64,000 nt of DNA from Lederbergia wuyishanensis (GCF_022900255.1 NZ_JALIRM010000015.1:62001-126000), one strand, 5' to 3'. Positions 33,717 through 44,084 are shown, numbered from the stretch's first letter. A program made the numbers and translations. The notes: generated by a model from the sequence alone, not told the origin.

Positions 33717-36692
33717 TTATGAATTTTCTTCTCCAGTGTTATTACCACCGTTATTTTTTTTGTTTTCTTCATCCTTCTTTTTCTGTTCTTCTTCTTTCTT
33801 TTTTTGCTCTTCAGCCTTTTTCTTTTCTTCCTCTTGTTTCTTTTTCTCTTCTTCTTTTTTCTTTTGTTCTTCCTCTTTCTTCTTCTGCTCTTCAGCTTTC
33901 TTTTGCTCTTCCTCTAATTTCTTTTTCTCTTCTTCTTCTTTTTTCTTCAGCTCATCACCATTACCAATTTTCTCGGATGGTTTTGATTCTCTGCCTGCAA
34001 TATCGACTGCAACGACGTAAAACATTCCGTCTCCAACTTTATGTGATAGTTCTGCATCGGTCATGATGGAGGCAATCTTTTTACCTTCCTCTGAATAAAT
34101 ACGATACCCAATTACATCTTTACTAGAAGATGCACCCCATTTGATCGTTCCATCAGAGTAGGAAGCGTTAACGCCTGCAGGAGCCTTTCCATCATCATTC
34201 AGCTTATCGTCGGCAACTAAGAGATCTTTCCATTTTGAGTTATCCTTTGGAATAAGTTGAGAGAAGTCTTTCACATATCCCATTGTTATTCGTTTTAGGA
34301 ACTCAGGATTAATAACTAAGCCTTGCTTTGTAAATTCTTCTGGAGTCGATGGCAGTGCAGCATATTTTTTATCTCCAGCTAAAACATAACGACCACCAGC
34401 ACCTAAGCTATCATCTGTTTTTGAAGGAACATATTTTGCGTTGAAAATATCTGCTTGAATGAGCCCAGCTTTAGAACATGCCTCTGATGGCAGCATACCA
34501 GATACTGCACAATAAGAGCGATTGACGATTCCACCTGGCATTTCGAATCGTTTATTATCTTTTGGCTTAACAATGTCTGGAGCTGCATCATAGGCGGCAT
34601 TCATTAAGTTAGCCCAGATTCGATAGTTTCTAAAGTCATATCCTTGACTCTGAGGTTTGTTTGATTTGTATCCCATCCACGTTCCCATTGTCACATTTGG
34701 ATTTGAAACTACGAGCCAAGAATCTTTAGATTCGTTGGAAGTTCCTGTTTTACCTGCCCAATCTGCTTTAAATTTCAACATAGGGGGTAAGCCAGCAGCT
34801 GTACCGTATTTCAAAACGTCCCGCATTACATCTGTCATTAAATAAGCGGTTTGGGGACTAAATACATCGACCGGTTCTGATTTATGCTCGTATATGATAT
34901 TACCTTTCTGGTCGGTAATTTTTTCAATCATGTAACCGTCAATAAACTTACCACCGTTTGCAAAAGTAGTATAAGCATTTGTATTTTCTTCTACGGTAAC
35001 ACCAACTGTTAGTCCCCCAAGTGCTAGGGCAGGAGCGGCGTAATCCCTCGGATCTAAACTTGTAAAGCCCATTTTCTCTAAGAATTTCAATGGTTTTTGA
35101 TCGATAATTTTCATATACGTGGCAACTGCAGATGCGTTATATGACTTTGCTAAAGCATATCTAGTTGAAACTAATCCATAAAATTTATTTCTTGTGAAGT
35201 TATGAGGTGTCCACGTCTTACCACCAGCCGGAATATTATATGGCAGGTCTGCAACAATAGCTCCCGGGGCACTCGCACCCAGTTCATAAGCTGGTGCATA
35301 AACGAGTAATGGTTTCATGGTCGACCCATTTTGTCGTTTAGCTTGTGTGGCATGGTTATATGGGTTCAAATTATAATCGCGTCCACCGACAAAACTTAAT
35401 ATTTTTCCCGTTTTATTTTCAATCAATATAGAACCAATTTGAACAGGATCATCTACTGTTTCCATCTCACCAGTTTCTTCGTTTTTAACTTCCATCTTGT
35501 ACGTCGGACCATAATTTTGATATTCATCTTTTACTTTTTGCTGAATATCATATATGTCTTTATTGATAGTAGAATGAATATTATACCCATTTTGACGTAT
35601 ATCTCGATTGGCGAGAGTCCAATATTTGCCGAATAATTTATTGTCCTTTTTCAATTCGTCCTTAGAATACCCGTCTTTATTCGCTAATACCTCAGTTAAT
35701 ACGTTGACTGCTCTTTCTTCCAGTTCAAATGTAAGTGCAGGATATTCCTCAAATGTTCTTGGTTGTCTTGGAATAAAATCCTTCGTAATATCGTATTTTA
35801 AGGCGTCTTTATATTCTTTATCCGTAATATAATTCTCTTTTTTCATCCTACTTAGAACGGTCTTCATACGATTCAAACCTGGTTCAAGTCCTTCAGGGCT
35901 TTTAAGTTCACCTTTATTTGTAAAAGGAGTATATCCGAATGGACTTTGTGGCAATCCTGCTATAAACGCAGCTTGAGGTAAATTTAGATCTTTTGCTTCA
36001 ATTCCAAATATACCTTTAGCAGCAGCTTGCACTCCACCAATGTTTTGTCCTGAAGAATTCCGCCCAAAAGTAGATACATTTAAGTATGCCTCTAAAATTT
36101 GGTCCTTATCTAGGAATCTTTCAATTCGTAGAGCAAGGAGAACTTCTTTTGCTTTACGATCAAAGGATACTTCATTTGTTAAAATTTGGTTTTTTATAAG
36201 CTGCTGTGTAAGTGTACTTCCCCCAGATTGTACCGAAGAGTTTGTAAACTCCTGAAACACGGCACGGAATAATGCTTTCGGAACAACACCTTTATGCTCA
36301 TAAAAATATTCGTCTTCTGTAGCAACAACAGCTTTCTTTAAATATTCCGACACGTTCTTAATGCTGACTTCTTCCCGATCAATATCCGAGCGGAGTTTTC
36401 CAAGTGGGACATTATTAGCAAAATATAAAGTTGACGTTTCTTCATATTGATGAATATCTTTGACCATTGAAGCTTCAGCGCGTACTTTTTCGTCCTTTAC
36501 GAGAGCTGCAAAATAACCAGCTCCAACTCCTCCGGCAAAAGCACCGCCAATCATGATGACGATTAAAAGCAGAAGCAGTAAATTCCAAACGACACCGTAT
36601 GTGATGCGGACTCCCTTACCGATATTTTTAAAATTAATAGCGGAAGCGAGCTTATTCATTCGTTCTTTGCCTCTATTTTCGCGATTTGTCAT
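33717..36692 (-). CDS. Class A penicillin-binding protein (PBP1A family)
   Basis: This is a 991-residue bifunctional peptidoglycan synthase. It has one membrane helix (about residues 33-54) and a GT51 glycosyltransferase domain with catalytic E126 in VATEDEYFYEHKG and GGSTLTQQLIKN. The transpeptidase domain has S-x-x-K in GSTMKPLL, SYN, and KTGTS. An FN3-like domain follows, and the last ~80 residues are a Lys/Glu-only repeat tail. The start is the ATG at 36692, with GGGGGG 10 bases upstream; the ATG at 36716 has poor spacing. Confidence 0.92.
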   Translation of the reverse strand: MTNRENRGKERMNKLASAINFKNIGKGVRITYGVVWNLLLLLLIVIMIGGAFAGGVGAGYFAALVKDEKVRAEASMVKDIHQYEETSTLYFANNVPLGKLRSDIDREEVSIKNVSEYLKKAVVATEDEYFYEHKGVVPKALFRAVFQEFTNSSVQSGGSTLTQQLIKNQILTNEVSFDRKAKEVLLALRIERFLDKDQILEAYLNVSTFGRNSSGQNIGGVQAAAKGIFGIEAKDLNLPQAAFIAGLPQSPFGYTPFTNKGELKSPEGLEPGLNRMKTVLSRMKKENYITDKEYKDALKYDITKDFIPRQPRTFEEYPALTFELEERAVNVLTEVLANKDGYSKDELKKDNKLFGKYWTLANRDIRQNGYNIHSTINKDIYDIQQKVKDEYQNYGPTYKMEVKNEETGEMETVDDPVQIGSILIENKTGKILSFVGGRDYNLNPYNHATQAKRQNGSTMKPLLVYAPAYELGASAPGAIVADLPYNIPAGGKTWTPHNFTRNKFYGLVSTRYALAKSYNASAVATYMKIIDQKPLKFLEKMGFTSLDPRDYAAPALALGGLTVGVTVEENTNAYTTFANGGKFIDGYMIEKITDQKGNIIYEHKSEPVDVFSPQTAYLMTDVMRDVLKYGTAAGLPPMLKFKADWAGKTGTSNESKDSWLVVSNPNVTMGTWMGYKSNKPQSQGYDFRNYRIWANLMNAAYDAAPDIVKPKDNKRFEMPGGIVNRSYCAVSGMLPSEACSKAGLIQADIFNAKYVPSKTDDSLGAGGRYVLAGDKKYAALPSTPEEFTKQGLVINPEFLKRITMGYVKDFSQLIPKDNSKWKDLLVADDKLNDDGKAPAGVNASYSDGTIKWGASSSKDVIGYRIYSEEGKKIASIMTDAELSHKVGDGMFYVVAVDIAGRESKPSEKIGNGDELKKKEEEEKKKLEEEQKKAEEQKKKEEEQKKKEEEKKKQEEEKKKAEEQKKKEEEQKKKDEENKKNNGGNNTGEENS

Positions 36693-36777
36693 AAGTGTTA
36701 ATCCCCCCAAAATCATTCCTATTATAGCATAATTGAATGGTTTGGTATGTAAAATTGGAACAAATTCCGCGTCTACA

Positions 36778-36807
36778 TTGACATTATTATGGAAATATGT
36801 TTAAAAT
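36778..36807 (+). promoter_or_regulatory. Promoter of the tyrS T-box transcript
   Basis: TTGACA (36778-36783) and TAAAAT (36802-36807) are separated by 18 bases, just before the T-box leader. Confidence 0.6.
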
Positions 36808-36835
36808 ACGATATATTAAGTATACATTTCAATAG

Positions 36836-37079
36836 TGATAAGCGTTGATAGGAATAAGTAATCAGCTGTCCCTGTTTATTAGAGAGCCGGTGGGTGGTGA
36901 AAACTGGCACAAACAGTATGATGAATTACCTCCTTGAGCTTTTGCCGTGAAAAAGAGTAGTGGCAAACGGTTAATAATCGTTAATGTAATTAAGTGAGGA
37001 TATGGAAATTAATATATCCTAAGTTGGGTGGTAACACGGTAAATAGTCGTCCCTTCGTTTTTTACGAAGGGGCGTTTTT
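36836..37079 (+). promoter_or_regulatory. T-box riboswitch, tyrosine-specific
   Basis: This is a leader of about 245 bases before tyrS. The distal stem I region has AGAGAG...GGTGGGTGGTG, and the 3' side of stem I reads GAAT-TAC, giving the tyrosine specifier codon UAC at 36927-36929. The T-box is TGGGTGGTAACACG (37025-37038), containing UGGU to pair with the tRNA acceptor end, followed by a terminator stem (37048-37074, CGTCCCTTCGT/ACGAAGGGGCG) and T-run. Uncharged tRNA-Tyr should prevent termination and raise tyrS expression. Confidence 0.92.
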
Positions 37080-37104
37080 AATTTTTAGAGGAAGTGGTGA
37101 ATAA

Positions 37105-38373
<1,269 letters not shown>

Positions 38374-38375
38374 GG

Positions 38376-38413
38376 AAAAAGCCAGCTCAGTTATTGTAGG
38401 AGCTGGCTTTTTC
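38376..38413. terminator. Bidirectional terminator after tyrS
   Basis: A perfect 13-bp stem AAAAAGCCAGCTC/GAGCTGGCTTTTT, which overlaps the end of the convergent kinase gene. Confidence 0.92.
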
Positions 38414-39661
38414 ACGTTGTTGTTCTTCAATAGGAAAAGAAAACTCAAAACTCGTTCCTTTCCCAATTTCACTTTTAATATTTATTTTACCTTTCATGGC
38501 TCGTACTATATTAAAAGCAACCATAACCCCTAGACCTGTACCCATTTCTCCTTTTGTGGAATAATAAGGTTCGCCTAAATGTTCAATTTGCTCTTGTGTC
38601 ATGCCTTTCCCTGTATCTTGAACACGTATATCTATATTTGTAGAGGTGGATTCAACTTCAACAGTGACTGTCCCGCCATTTTCCATCGCTTCAATAGAAT
38701 TTTTAATAATATTTATAAAGCATTGATGAAAGCTTTGTCGATCTCCATGAATCCAAACTGACTCTGTCCATTTTGTTTGAATGCTTACTAGACTCCTGGT
38801 TGCAGCTGGTTGTAGTTTATTAATGACAAATTGTAGTTCTGAATTTACATTTAATGTTTCAACCGTTGGTAATTCGGGTTTTGATAGTGTTAAAAAGTTC
38901 CGAATGACTTTTTCGGCAGAAAATAACTCACTCTTTAATATAGAGAGATATTGATCACTCTTATCTTTTGAAATTGTCTCGTCTTGCATAAGTTGAACAA
39001 AGCCTATCGCGGAAGTTAGGGGATTCCGTATTTCATGAGATATAGCAGCTGCCATTTTCTCTACCACTTCTAATCGCTCAGCTTTTACTAGATGTTGATG
39101 GAGTTTAACAGTTTTACAAGTGATTTCAATGGTTATTGAAATAATTAATGCTCCAATAGGCTGCAGTAAAAGATAGGCAAAATAAATATCAAAACCGAGA
39201 TTGTCTTTTTGATAAATATCCATGAATAAGGGAGGAAAGAAGCTGACAATGAATGTCATTCCTGTAAAAAAAATAATTCGTTGTCGTGCGGAAAGCTTTA
39301 AAAACCATGGGAATATTCGCCAAAATATTAATGATATTACTATTATAAAAATACTTGTAGCGAAATACCCTATATTGAATCCATACAATCCTCTTAGAAT
39401 AATTGTTAAAAGTCCAACAATTGGTCCAATTCCCGCATAGAGTCCGCCAACCATAATAGGAATAATGCGTAAGTCAATTACGAATTCTTCAAACAAGCGA
39501 TAATTAAAAATAAAACATACAATTATTGAAACAATAGAAAATGCAATAGCTGTATTTTTAAATGACTGTAGTTTATTAGACATTCCTATCCATAGCATAC
39601 AAAAAAAGAGCACTATGATTATTAGGGATAAGTTGAAAAAGAAATGTAAAGTTATTTCCAC
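38387..39661 (-). CDS. KinB-like 5TM sensor histidine kinase, copy 1
   Basis: This is a 424-residue kinase with about six hydrophobic segments in residues 1-185 (5TM-5TMR_LYT-like sensor with the VIDLRIIPIMVGGLYAGIGP block). The dimerisation/phosphoacceptor helix has H209 in SHEIRNPLTS, and the HATPase domain has NIIKNSIEAM, DTGKGM and GTGLGVM. This is the KinB class that feeds the sporulation phosphorelay. No response regulator lies beside it. The start is GTG with AGGAGAG 8 bases upstream. It follows a close paralogue on the same strand. Confidence 0.88.
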   Translation of the reverse strand: MEITLHFFFNLSLIIIVLFFCMLWIGMSNKLQSFKNTAIAFSIVSIIVCFIFNYRLFEEFVIDLRIIPIMVGGLYAGIGPIVGLLTIILRGLYGFNIGYFATSIFIIVISLIFWRIFPWFLKLSARQRIIFFTGMTFIVSFFPPLFMDIYQKDNLGFDIYFAYLLLQPIGALIISITIEITCKTVKLHQHLVKAERLEVVEKMAAAISHEIRNPLTSAIGFVQLMQDETISKDKSDQYLSILKSELFSAEKVIRNFLTLSKPELPTVETLNVNSELQFVINKLQPAATRSLVSIQTKWTESVWIHGDRQSFHQCFINIIKNSIEAMENGGTVTVEVESTSTNIDIRVQDTGKGMTQEQIEHLGEPYYSTKGEMGTGLGVMVAFNIVRAMKGKINIKSEIGKGTSFEFSFPIEEQQREKASSYNN

Positions 39662-39741
39662 TAGGCAATCTCTCCTGGTTGGACAATTTAGGCATTTCTA
39701 CTTTTTGTGAAAGAGATATACAATCTTGTTATATCTAGAAT

Positions 39742-40986
39742 TTATGTAATGCGATTAAATGAAAACCTAAATGTCGTGCCAATTCCAATCTCACTTTTTA
39801 CATCAATTGTTCCTCCCATAGCTCTAACAATACTATATGCAACCATAATCCCTAGGCCAGTCCCTTTTTTTCCATTAGTTAAATAGTACGGTTCTCCTAG
39901 TCGTTTTAAGCTACTCTTACTCATGCCAAGGCCGGAGTCTTTTATAATAATGAATATATTTTTTTGTGTACATTCAGTTTCTATTAATACATCCCCGCCA
40001 TTTGGCAATGATTCTATCACATTTCGCAAAATATTGATGAAGCATTGTTGAAATTTTTGTCGGTCACCATCTAGGTAAACCTTTGCAGAGAATTTAGTTA
40101 ATAATTTGACGGAATTTATGTTTGCTAAAGGTTCAAGAAATTTTAAAAGACGAAATAATTCTTCATTAACATTAAGTTTTTCAACTGATTCAATTTGCGG
40201 TTTAGAAAAAGTTAAATAGTCCTTTATGACTTGTTCAGCGGCTTCTAACTCTCCTTTAATAATCGAAAGATATTGTATTTTCTTTCTGGATTCCACGGAC
40301 TCTTCATCTAATAACTGCGTAAATCCAATTGCTGAAGTCAATGGATTCAGTATTTCATGAGAAATCGCAGCCCCCATCTGTTCAACAGCTTCTAATTTTT
40401 CGGTTTTTAATACTTGTTGGTATAGTAGATGATATTTTTCTATCATTTCTATAATAAAAGAGAGCATAGCCACGCCTATAGGGAGAACGATGAGAAATGC
40501 AATAAAAAAATCAAACATTAGATAGGATTGATCTAAGACTTCTAAATAAATGATTAGACTGATACTTGATAAAATAGTAAAACAAGTTGAAATTAATATT
40601 CTGTGATTAGAACGTTGCCTAAGGAACCAAGGAGAAATAAACCAGGATATAATACCAAACAAACCATAGTAACATAATACAAAATAGAATCCATAATCAA
40701 TCCCATGGATAGCTCTTAGAAAGATTATGAGCAGACCTAATATAGGGCTAAACCTCATATATAGTGCACCAATTACATAAGGAACCATTCGTAAATCCAG
40801 CACGATTGAGTCACTAATTCTGTATGAAAACAAAAAGCATAATACAATCGAAGCTATACAATAAAAGAGTGCTGTTTTTTTATAATATTGAAAACCTTTG
40901 AAACGTTTTACCCACATAAAACAAAGAAAAAGCAAGACTATTAATAAGGCTAAATTAAAAAGTAAATGAGTCGTTAAGTATTCCAA
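39742..40986 (-). CDS. KinB-like 5TM sensor histidine kinase, copy 2
   Basis: This 414-residue paralogue of the downstream kinase has the same architecture: hydrophobic sensor in residues 1-190, phosphoacceptor H210, then HATPase with NILRNVIESL, DSGLGM and GTGLGIM. The H-box reads SHEILNPLTS, with leucine in place of the usual arginine. The start is the TTG at 40986, which has AGAGAGG 7 bases upstream and aligns with the start of copy 1; an ATG at 41004 lacks a site. The two genes are 80 bases apart and probably one transcript. Confidence 0.87.
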   Translation of the reverse strand: MEYLTTHLLFNLALLIVLLFLCFMWVKRFKGFQYYKKTALFYCIASIVLCFLFSYRISDSIVLDLRMVPYVIGALYMRFSPILGLLIIFLRAIHGIDYGFYFVLCYYGLFGIISWFISPWFLRQRSNHRILISTCFTILSSISLIIYLEVLDQSYLMFDFFIAFLIVLPIGVAMLSFIIEMIEKYHLLYQQVLKTEKLEAVEQMGAAISHEILNPLTSAIGFTQLLDEESVESRKKIQYLSIIKGELEAAEQVIKDYLTFSKPQIESVEKLNVNEELFRLLKFLEPLANINSVKLLTKFSAKVYLDGDRQKFQQCFINILRNVIESLPNGGDVLIETECTQKNIFIIIKDSGLGMSKSSLKRLGEPYYLTNGKKGTGLGIMVAYSIVRAMGGTIDVKSEIGIGTTFRFSFNRIT

Positions 40987-41144
40987 GCCTCTACCTCTCT
41001 TCATTTGTAGTTATGTAGATAAATCTTACTATGCCGAACGAAATATTTACAACACTTTTTAGCAATTTTAACCATTAAAAGATAGATTTTGCAAAATCTT
41101 TAGAGTATATTGACTTTAAGTAGTTTTATTTGAGGAGGGAGCCC

Positions 41145-41513
41145 ATGAAAGGAACGAATATTGCACCTTGGCTTTCTGTAAGTGATGGAGCTAAGGGAGC
41201 AGATTTTTATAAAAGAGGATTTGGTGCTAAAGAAGTATATCGACTTGGCGAAGGAGAATCTGTGATTATTTGCCAACTTGCGATAGACGGAGCTTTGTTT
41301 TGGATTCAAGAAGACCCTAGCTCAAGTCCTGAAGTGTTGGGCAAGGGATCGGTTCGGATGATTTTAACTGTAGATAATCCTGATGAGATGTTAGCAAATG
41401 CCGTTGCTGCTGGAGCTAATGTGATTGCGCCTATCTATGAAGAACATGGATGGAGAATTGGCCGCATTGAAGATCCATTCGGCCATCAATGGGAGATTGG
41501 AAAACAGATTTAG
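41145..41513 (+). CDS. VOC superfamily protein (PhnB/glyoxalase-like)
   Basis: This 122-residue protein has two beta-alpha-beta-beta-beta modules of the vicinal oxygen chelate fold (APWLSVSDGAKGADFYKRGFGAKEVYRL and RMILTVDNPDEMLANAVAAGANVIAPIYEEHGWRIGRIEDPFGHQWEI). The terminal EDPFGHQWEI strand is typical of PhnB-like proteins. Substrate and metal are not visible. The start is the ATG at 41145 after GAGGAGGGA; the in-frame codon at 41130 is upstream of that site. Confidence 0.85.
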   Translation: MKGTNIAPWLSVSDGAKGADFYKRGFGAKEVYRLGEGESVIICQLAIDGALFWIQEDPSSSPEVLGKGSVRMILTVDNPDEMLANAVAAGANVIAPIYEEHGWRIGRIEDPFGHQWEIGKQI

Positions 41514-41607
41514 GAATAGTTTTAAGACTGTCTGATATATCAAAAATATAAATAGGGAAGGAGTAACTATAGAATCCAAAATTAGAAAAGGGGAATTCTA
41601 CAATAAT

Positions 41608-41763
41608 ATGTTTGGTTTTATTAGAAGTAAGTGCAAGTTATGTAAAAGAAAGCTAGAAAGCAAGTCACTCCGGAAATATGTGAACGATAAAGGAAAAAAG
41701 ATAAAAAATTGTTTGCAATGTACGATTTATGCTGAGAGAAGGGCGTATAGAAAAATAAATTAA
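41608..41763 (+). CDS. 51-residue cysteine-paired (zinc-ribbon-like) small protein
   Basis: This short frame encodes 51 residues with two pairs, C9-x2-C12 and C35-x2-C38, about 22 residues apart, and many lysines and arginines. That spacing fits a small zinc ribbon. The frame is also open upstream to an AAGGAG at 41558-41563, where the codon at start distance is ATA (41569), so the original protein may have been 13 residues longer. The ATG at 41608 has only a distant GGGG. Function is unknown. Confidence 0.5.
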   Translation: MFGFIRSKCKLCKRKLESKSLRKYVNDKGKKIKNCLQCTIYAERRAYRKIN

Positions 41764-41906
41764 TAGACTATGTTATACAATTTTTTTTAATAAAATTACT
41801 ACCTGTTTGTTAGAGACCATTGAATGAACTATCTGCTAGACTGTTTTAATAACGCTTGTCATACAATGCAAGTAAACATGCGAAGATACGAAGTGAAGGT
41901 GCTTTT

Positions 41907-42041
41907 ATGCAAGCGTTAGTCTATATTATATTTTTTTCACCACAAAAGAAACGTCGAATAAAAAGCCATGTCCCGGTCGACGTCGATGGATTTATATCTT
42001 GCCGGCCAGTACGTCGCAGAACAGGCGCTTCAACTTACTAA
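41907..42041 (+). CDS. Short open frame, possibly a small basic protein
   Basis: A 44-residue frame from ATG 41907, with GAAGGTG upstream, starts hydrophobic (MQALVYIIFF) and ends arginine-rich (CRPVRRRTGAST). The DNA at 41967-42040 is GC-richer than its surroundings. A second frame in the same stretch (ATG 41970, 26 residues, ending LALQLTNR-like) also looks protein-like, so the correct frame is uncertain. No family is recognised. Confidence 0.3.
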   Translation: MQALVYIIFFSPQKKRRIKSHVPVDVDGFISCRPVRRRTGASTY

Positions 42042-42078
42042 CCGATAGTCTAGTTCACTTAAGGAGGAGAGGAAGAAG

Positions 42079-42534
42079 ATAACAAATAAAATAATAGTAT
42101 ATATAATAAGTTTAATTATCTCTTTTTTTTCATGTTATGCTTTGTATAAATTATACTTTTCGATCGTTATGGAAATCGGAGAAAGAAATCCTGAAATTGA
42201 CAATGTTGCAGCAGCAGCCCTCTCTATGTTTTTTGCCCCAATAATATTATTTATATTTAATATTATGTTCTATTTATCTCTATACTTCATATCAATCAGA
42301 AAGTTTCCTAAGCACTTGTCTTCCTGGAAACTTCTCCTACTAGATAATAAATCTTTATGGTTAAATTTTCTTAGACTAACGTTATATTTAATATGTTTAT
42401 GGACAGTGATTGATACAGTACAAGAAGAGGTAGTTCCTATGTGGGTTATTATAACATTGCCCATTAATATGATTGTATATGGATATTGGGTCTTACAAAT
42501 GATTGTGGAAGGATCTCTTTTTTTGAAAAATTAA
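42079..42534 (+). CDS. Multi-pass membrane protein with an ATA at the start position
   Basis: The frame gives about 151 residues with four hydrophobic segments and short polar loops. AAGGAGGAG (42061-42069) lies 9 bases before an ATA codon at 42079; from there a complete first membrane helix is encoded. The first conventional start, TTG at 42142, would remove that helix and has no ribosome-binding site. Either ATA is used, or the start has mutated, or a shortened protein is made. No named family is recognised. Confidence 0.5.
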   Translation: MTNKIIVYIISLIISFFSCYALYKLYFSIVMEIGERNPEIDNVAAAALSMFFAPIILFIFNIMFYLSLYFISIRKFPKHLSSWKLLLLDNKSLWLNFLRLTLYLICLWTVIDTVQEEVVPMWVIITLPINMIVYGYWVLQMIVEGSLFLKN

Positions 42535-42541
42535 GGATAAT

Positions 42542-42570
42542 ATTTAAATCGACAAAGCGCAGATTTAAAT
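42542..42570. repeat. Inverted repeat after the membrane protein gene
   Basis: A perfect 9-bp inverted repeat ATTTAAATC/GATTTAAAT with an 11-base loop and no T-run; possibly a weak terminator. Confidence 0.35.
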
Positions 42571-42761
42571 TGTTTGTAAAAAAAGGATAGGAAGACAATT
42601 TAATCTCTCTATTGTAGATATATCCAAAAGATGGATGCACCTTGGTAATTTAAAAGAAAGTTATTGGAACGAGGCAGTTAATTGAATAAATAAAATACAG
42701 CTTAATAAATTAGATTTAGAAGGTTCACATTTTTATGGATGAAAAACAAAGGGGCGATAGT

Positions 42762-43265
42762 GTGAGAAAAATGATATTTTTATTGTCATTCTTACTTATT
42801 GTCGTAATGGTTTTGTTTCTTCCTTCCAATCAACCAAAACAAGTAAGTACTCCTCCATCCAATCAAACTGATTTAATGGAGACAATGTATATTGTTGAAA
42901 AAAATAGTACAATTGATTATTTAGAAGCGGAAGAAATGCCACCTAATGAAAGATGGCATTATATTAAAGATTTGAAAAATGCTACTTCAATAATTGTTCT
43001 ATGTCATCCATTATCTTTTGAGATTGATAATCAAGAGCTGGTAGAAGAAATTGCTGACTCATTTCAAAAATCGAAGTACGTAGAGAAAAGTGAGTATCCA
43101 AGTAATGAAGCAGATGTAAAGTTATATTTCAAGAAAAGGGATGACTTTATTATGGCCGGCAGATTTTATCTGCAGCAAGGTGTGATTATTTCTCCAGAAG
43201 GGCCAATCATAAAAATCGATTTGGAAACAGTAAAAAAAATAATGGAAAACGCTGATTGTAAATAA
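42762..43265 (+). CDS. Membrane-anchored protein of unknown function
   Basis: This 167-residue protein has an N-terminal hydrophobic segment (about residues 4-21, signal anchor) followed by a polar extracytoplasmic domain. The start is the GTG at 42762, with AGGGGC 7 bases upstream; an earlier ATG at 42735 would put ten polar residues before the helix and has no site. No motif is recognised. A single terminal CK ending and a lone cysteine near the middle are visible. It is an isolated gene in an accessory patch. Confidence 0.6.
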   Translation: MRKMIFLLSFLLIVVMVLFLPSNQPKQVSTPPSNQTDLMETMYIVEKNSTIDYLEAEEMPPNERWHYIKDLKNATSIIVLCHPLSFEIDNQELVEEIADSFQKSKYVEKSEYPSNEADVKLYFKKRDDFIMAGRFYLQQGVIISPEGPIIKIDLETVKKIMENADCK

Positions 43266-43395
43266 CTATTTTAGTTAATATACTCCTAAGCTCTTAGCGG
43301 AAGCTCAGTAGTCTCTTCTTTAACACGATAATTTTTCTAATGATATAAACTTCTAGACTTTCACTTAAGGAGCATTTATATTATAACTTGAATGC

Positions 43396-43439
43396 AAAAA
43401 AGCCCTAAAACCTCTATGTATAAAGGTTTTAGGGCTTTT
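43396..43439 (-). terminator. rpsD terminator
   Basis: A long perfect stem AAAAGCCCTAAAACCT/AGGTTTTAGGGCTTTT with a 9-base loop. Confidence 0.9.
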
Positions 43440-43466
43440 GTATGCTGTACACTACAAGCAATCTTA

Positions 43467-44069
43467 TTAACGTGAGTAGAACTCAACGATGAATGCTTCG
43501 TTAATTTCAGAAGGAAGTTCAGAACGCTCTGGTATACGAGTGAATGTTCCTTCAAGTTTATCTGCATCAAAAGATAAAAATTCTGGTACGAAGTTTGTAG
43601 CTTCAACAGATTCTTTAATGATGTCAAGGTTACGTGATTTTTCACGAACACTGATTGTTTGGCCAGGAACCACTTTGTAAGATGGAATATCAACGCGACG
43701 TCCATCAACTAGGATATGACCGTGGTTTACCAATTGGCGAGCTTGACGACGTGTACGCGCAAGACCAAGGCGATAAACCATATTATCAAGGCGTTGTTCA
43801 AGTAAAATCATGAAGTTTTCGCCGTGCTTACCTTTCATTTTACCAGCTTTAACGAACGTATTGTGGAATTGACGTTCGTTAACTCCATACATATGGCGAA
43901 GCTTTTGTTTTTCTTGAAGCTGTAAACCATATTCAGAAAGTTTTTTACGTTGGTTTGGACCATGTTGTCCAGGTGCATAAGGGCGACGATCTAATTCTTT
44001 TCCAGTACCACTTAGAGAAATTCCAAGACGACGGGAAAGTTTCCAGCTTGGGCCGGTATAACGAGACAT
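43467..44069 (-). CDS. rpsD: 30S ribosomal protein S4
   Basis: This 200-residue primary 16S rRNA-binding protein nucleates 30S assembly. The N-terminal [15 protein letters not shown] and the S4 RNA-binding domain ([40 protein letters not shown]) are visible. The start is the ATG at 44069 behind GAAGGAGGAG. It is monocistronic with its own promoter and terminator and a structured leader, as in B. subtilis, where S4 represses its own gene. Confidence 0.97.
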   Translation of the reverse strand: MSRYTGPSWKLSRRLGISLSGTGKELDRRPYAPGQHGPNQRKKLSEYGLQLQEKQKLRHMYGVNERQFHNTFVKAGKMKGKHGENFMILLEQRLDNMVYRLGLARTRRQARQLVNHGHILVDGRRVDIPSYKVVPGQTISVREKSRNLDIIKESVEATNFVPEFLSFDADKLEGTFTRIPERSELPSEINEAFIVEFYSR

Positions 44070-44084
44070 AGTAGTCTCCTCCTT

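Noticed and set aside
33670-34066. Phe/Ser-rich plus-strand frames opposite the PBP tail
   Set aside because: Low-complexity mirror of the Lys/Glu tail; no start signals or plausible protein.
43376-43708. 110-residue minus-strand frame overlapping rpsD
   Set aside because: Overlaps rpsD in another frame and crosses its terminator.
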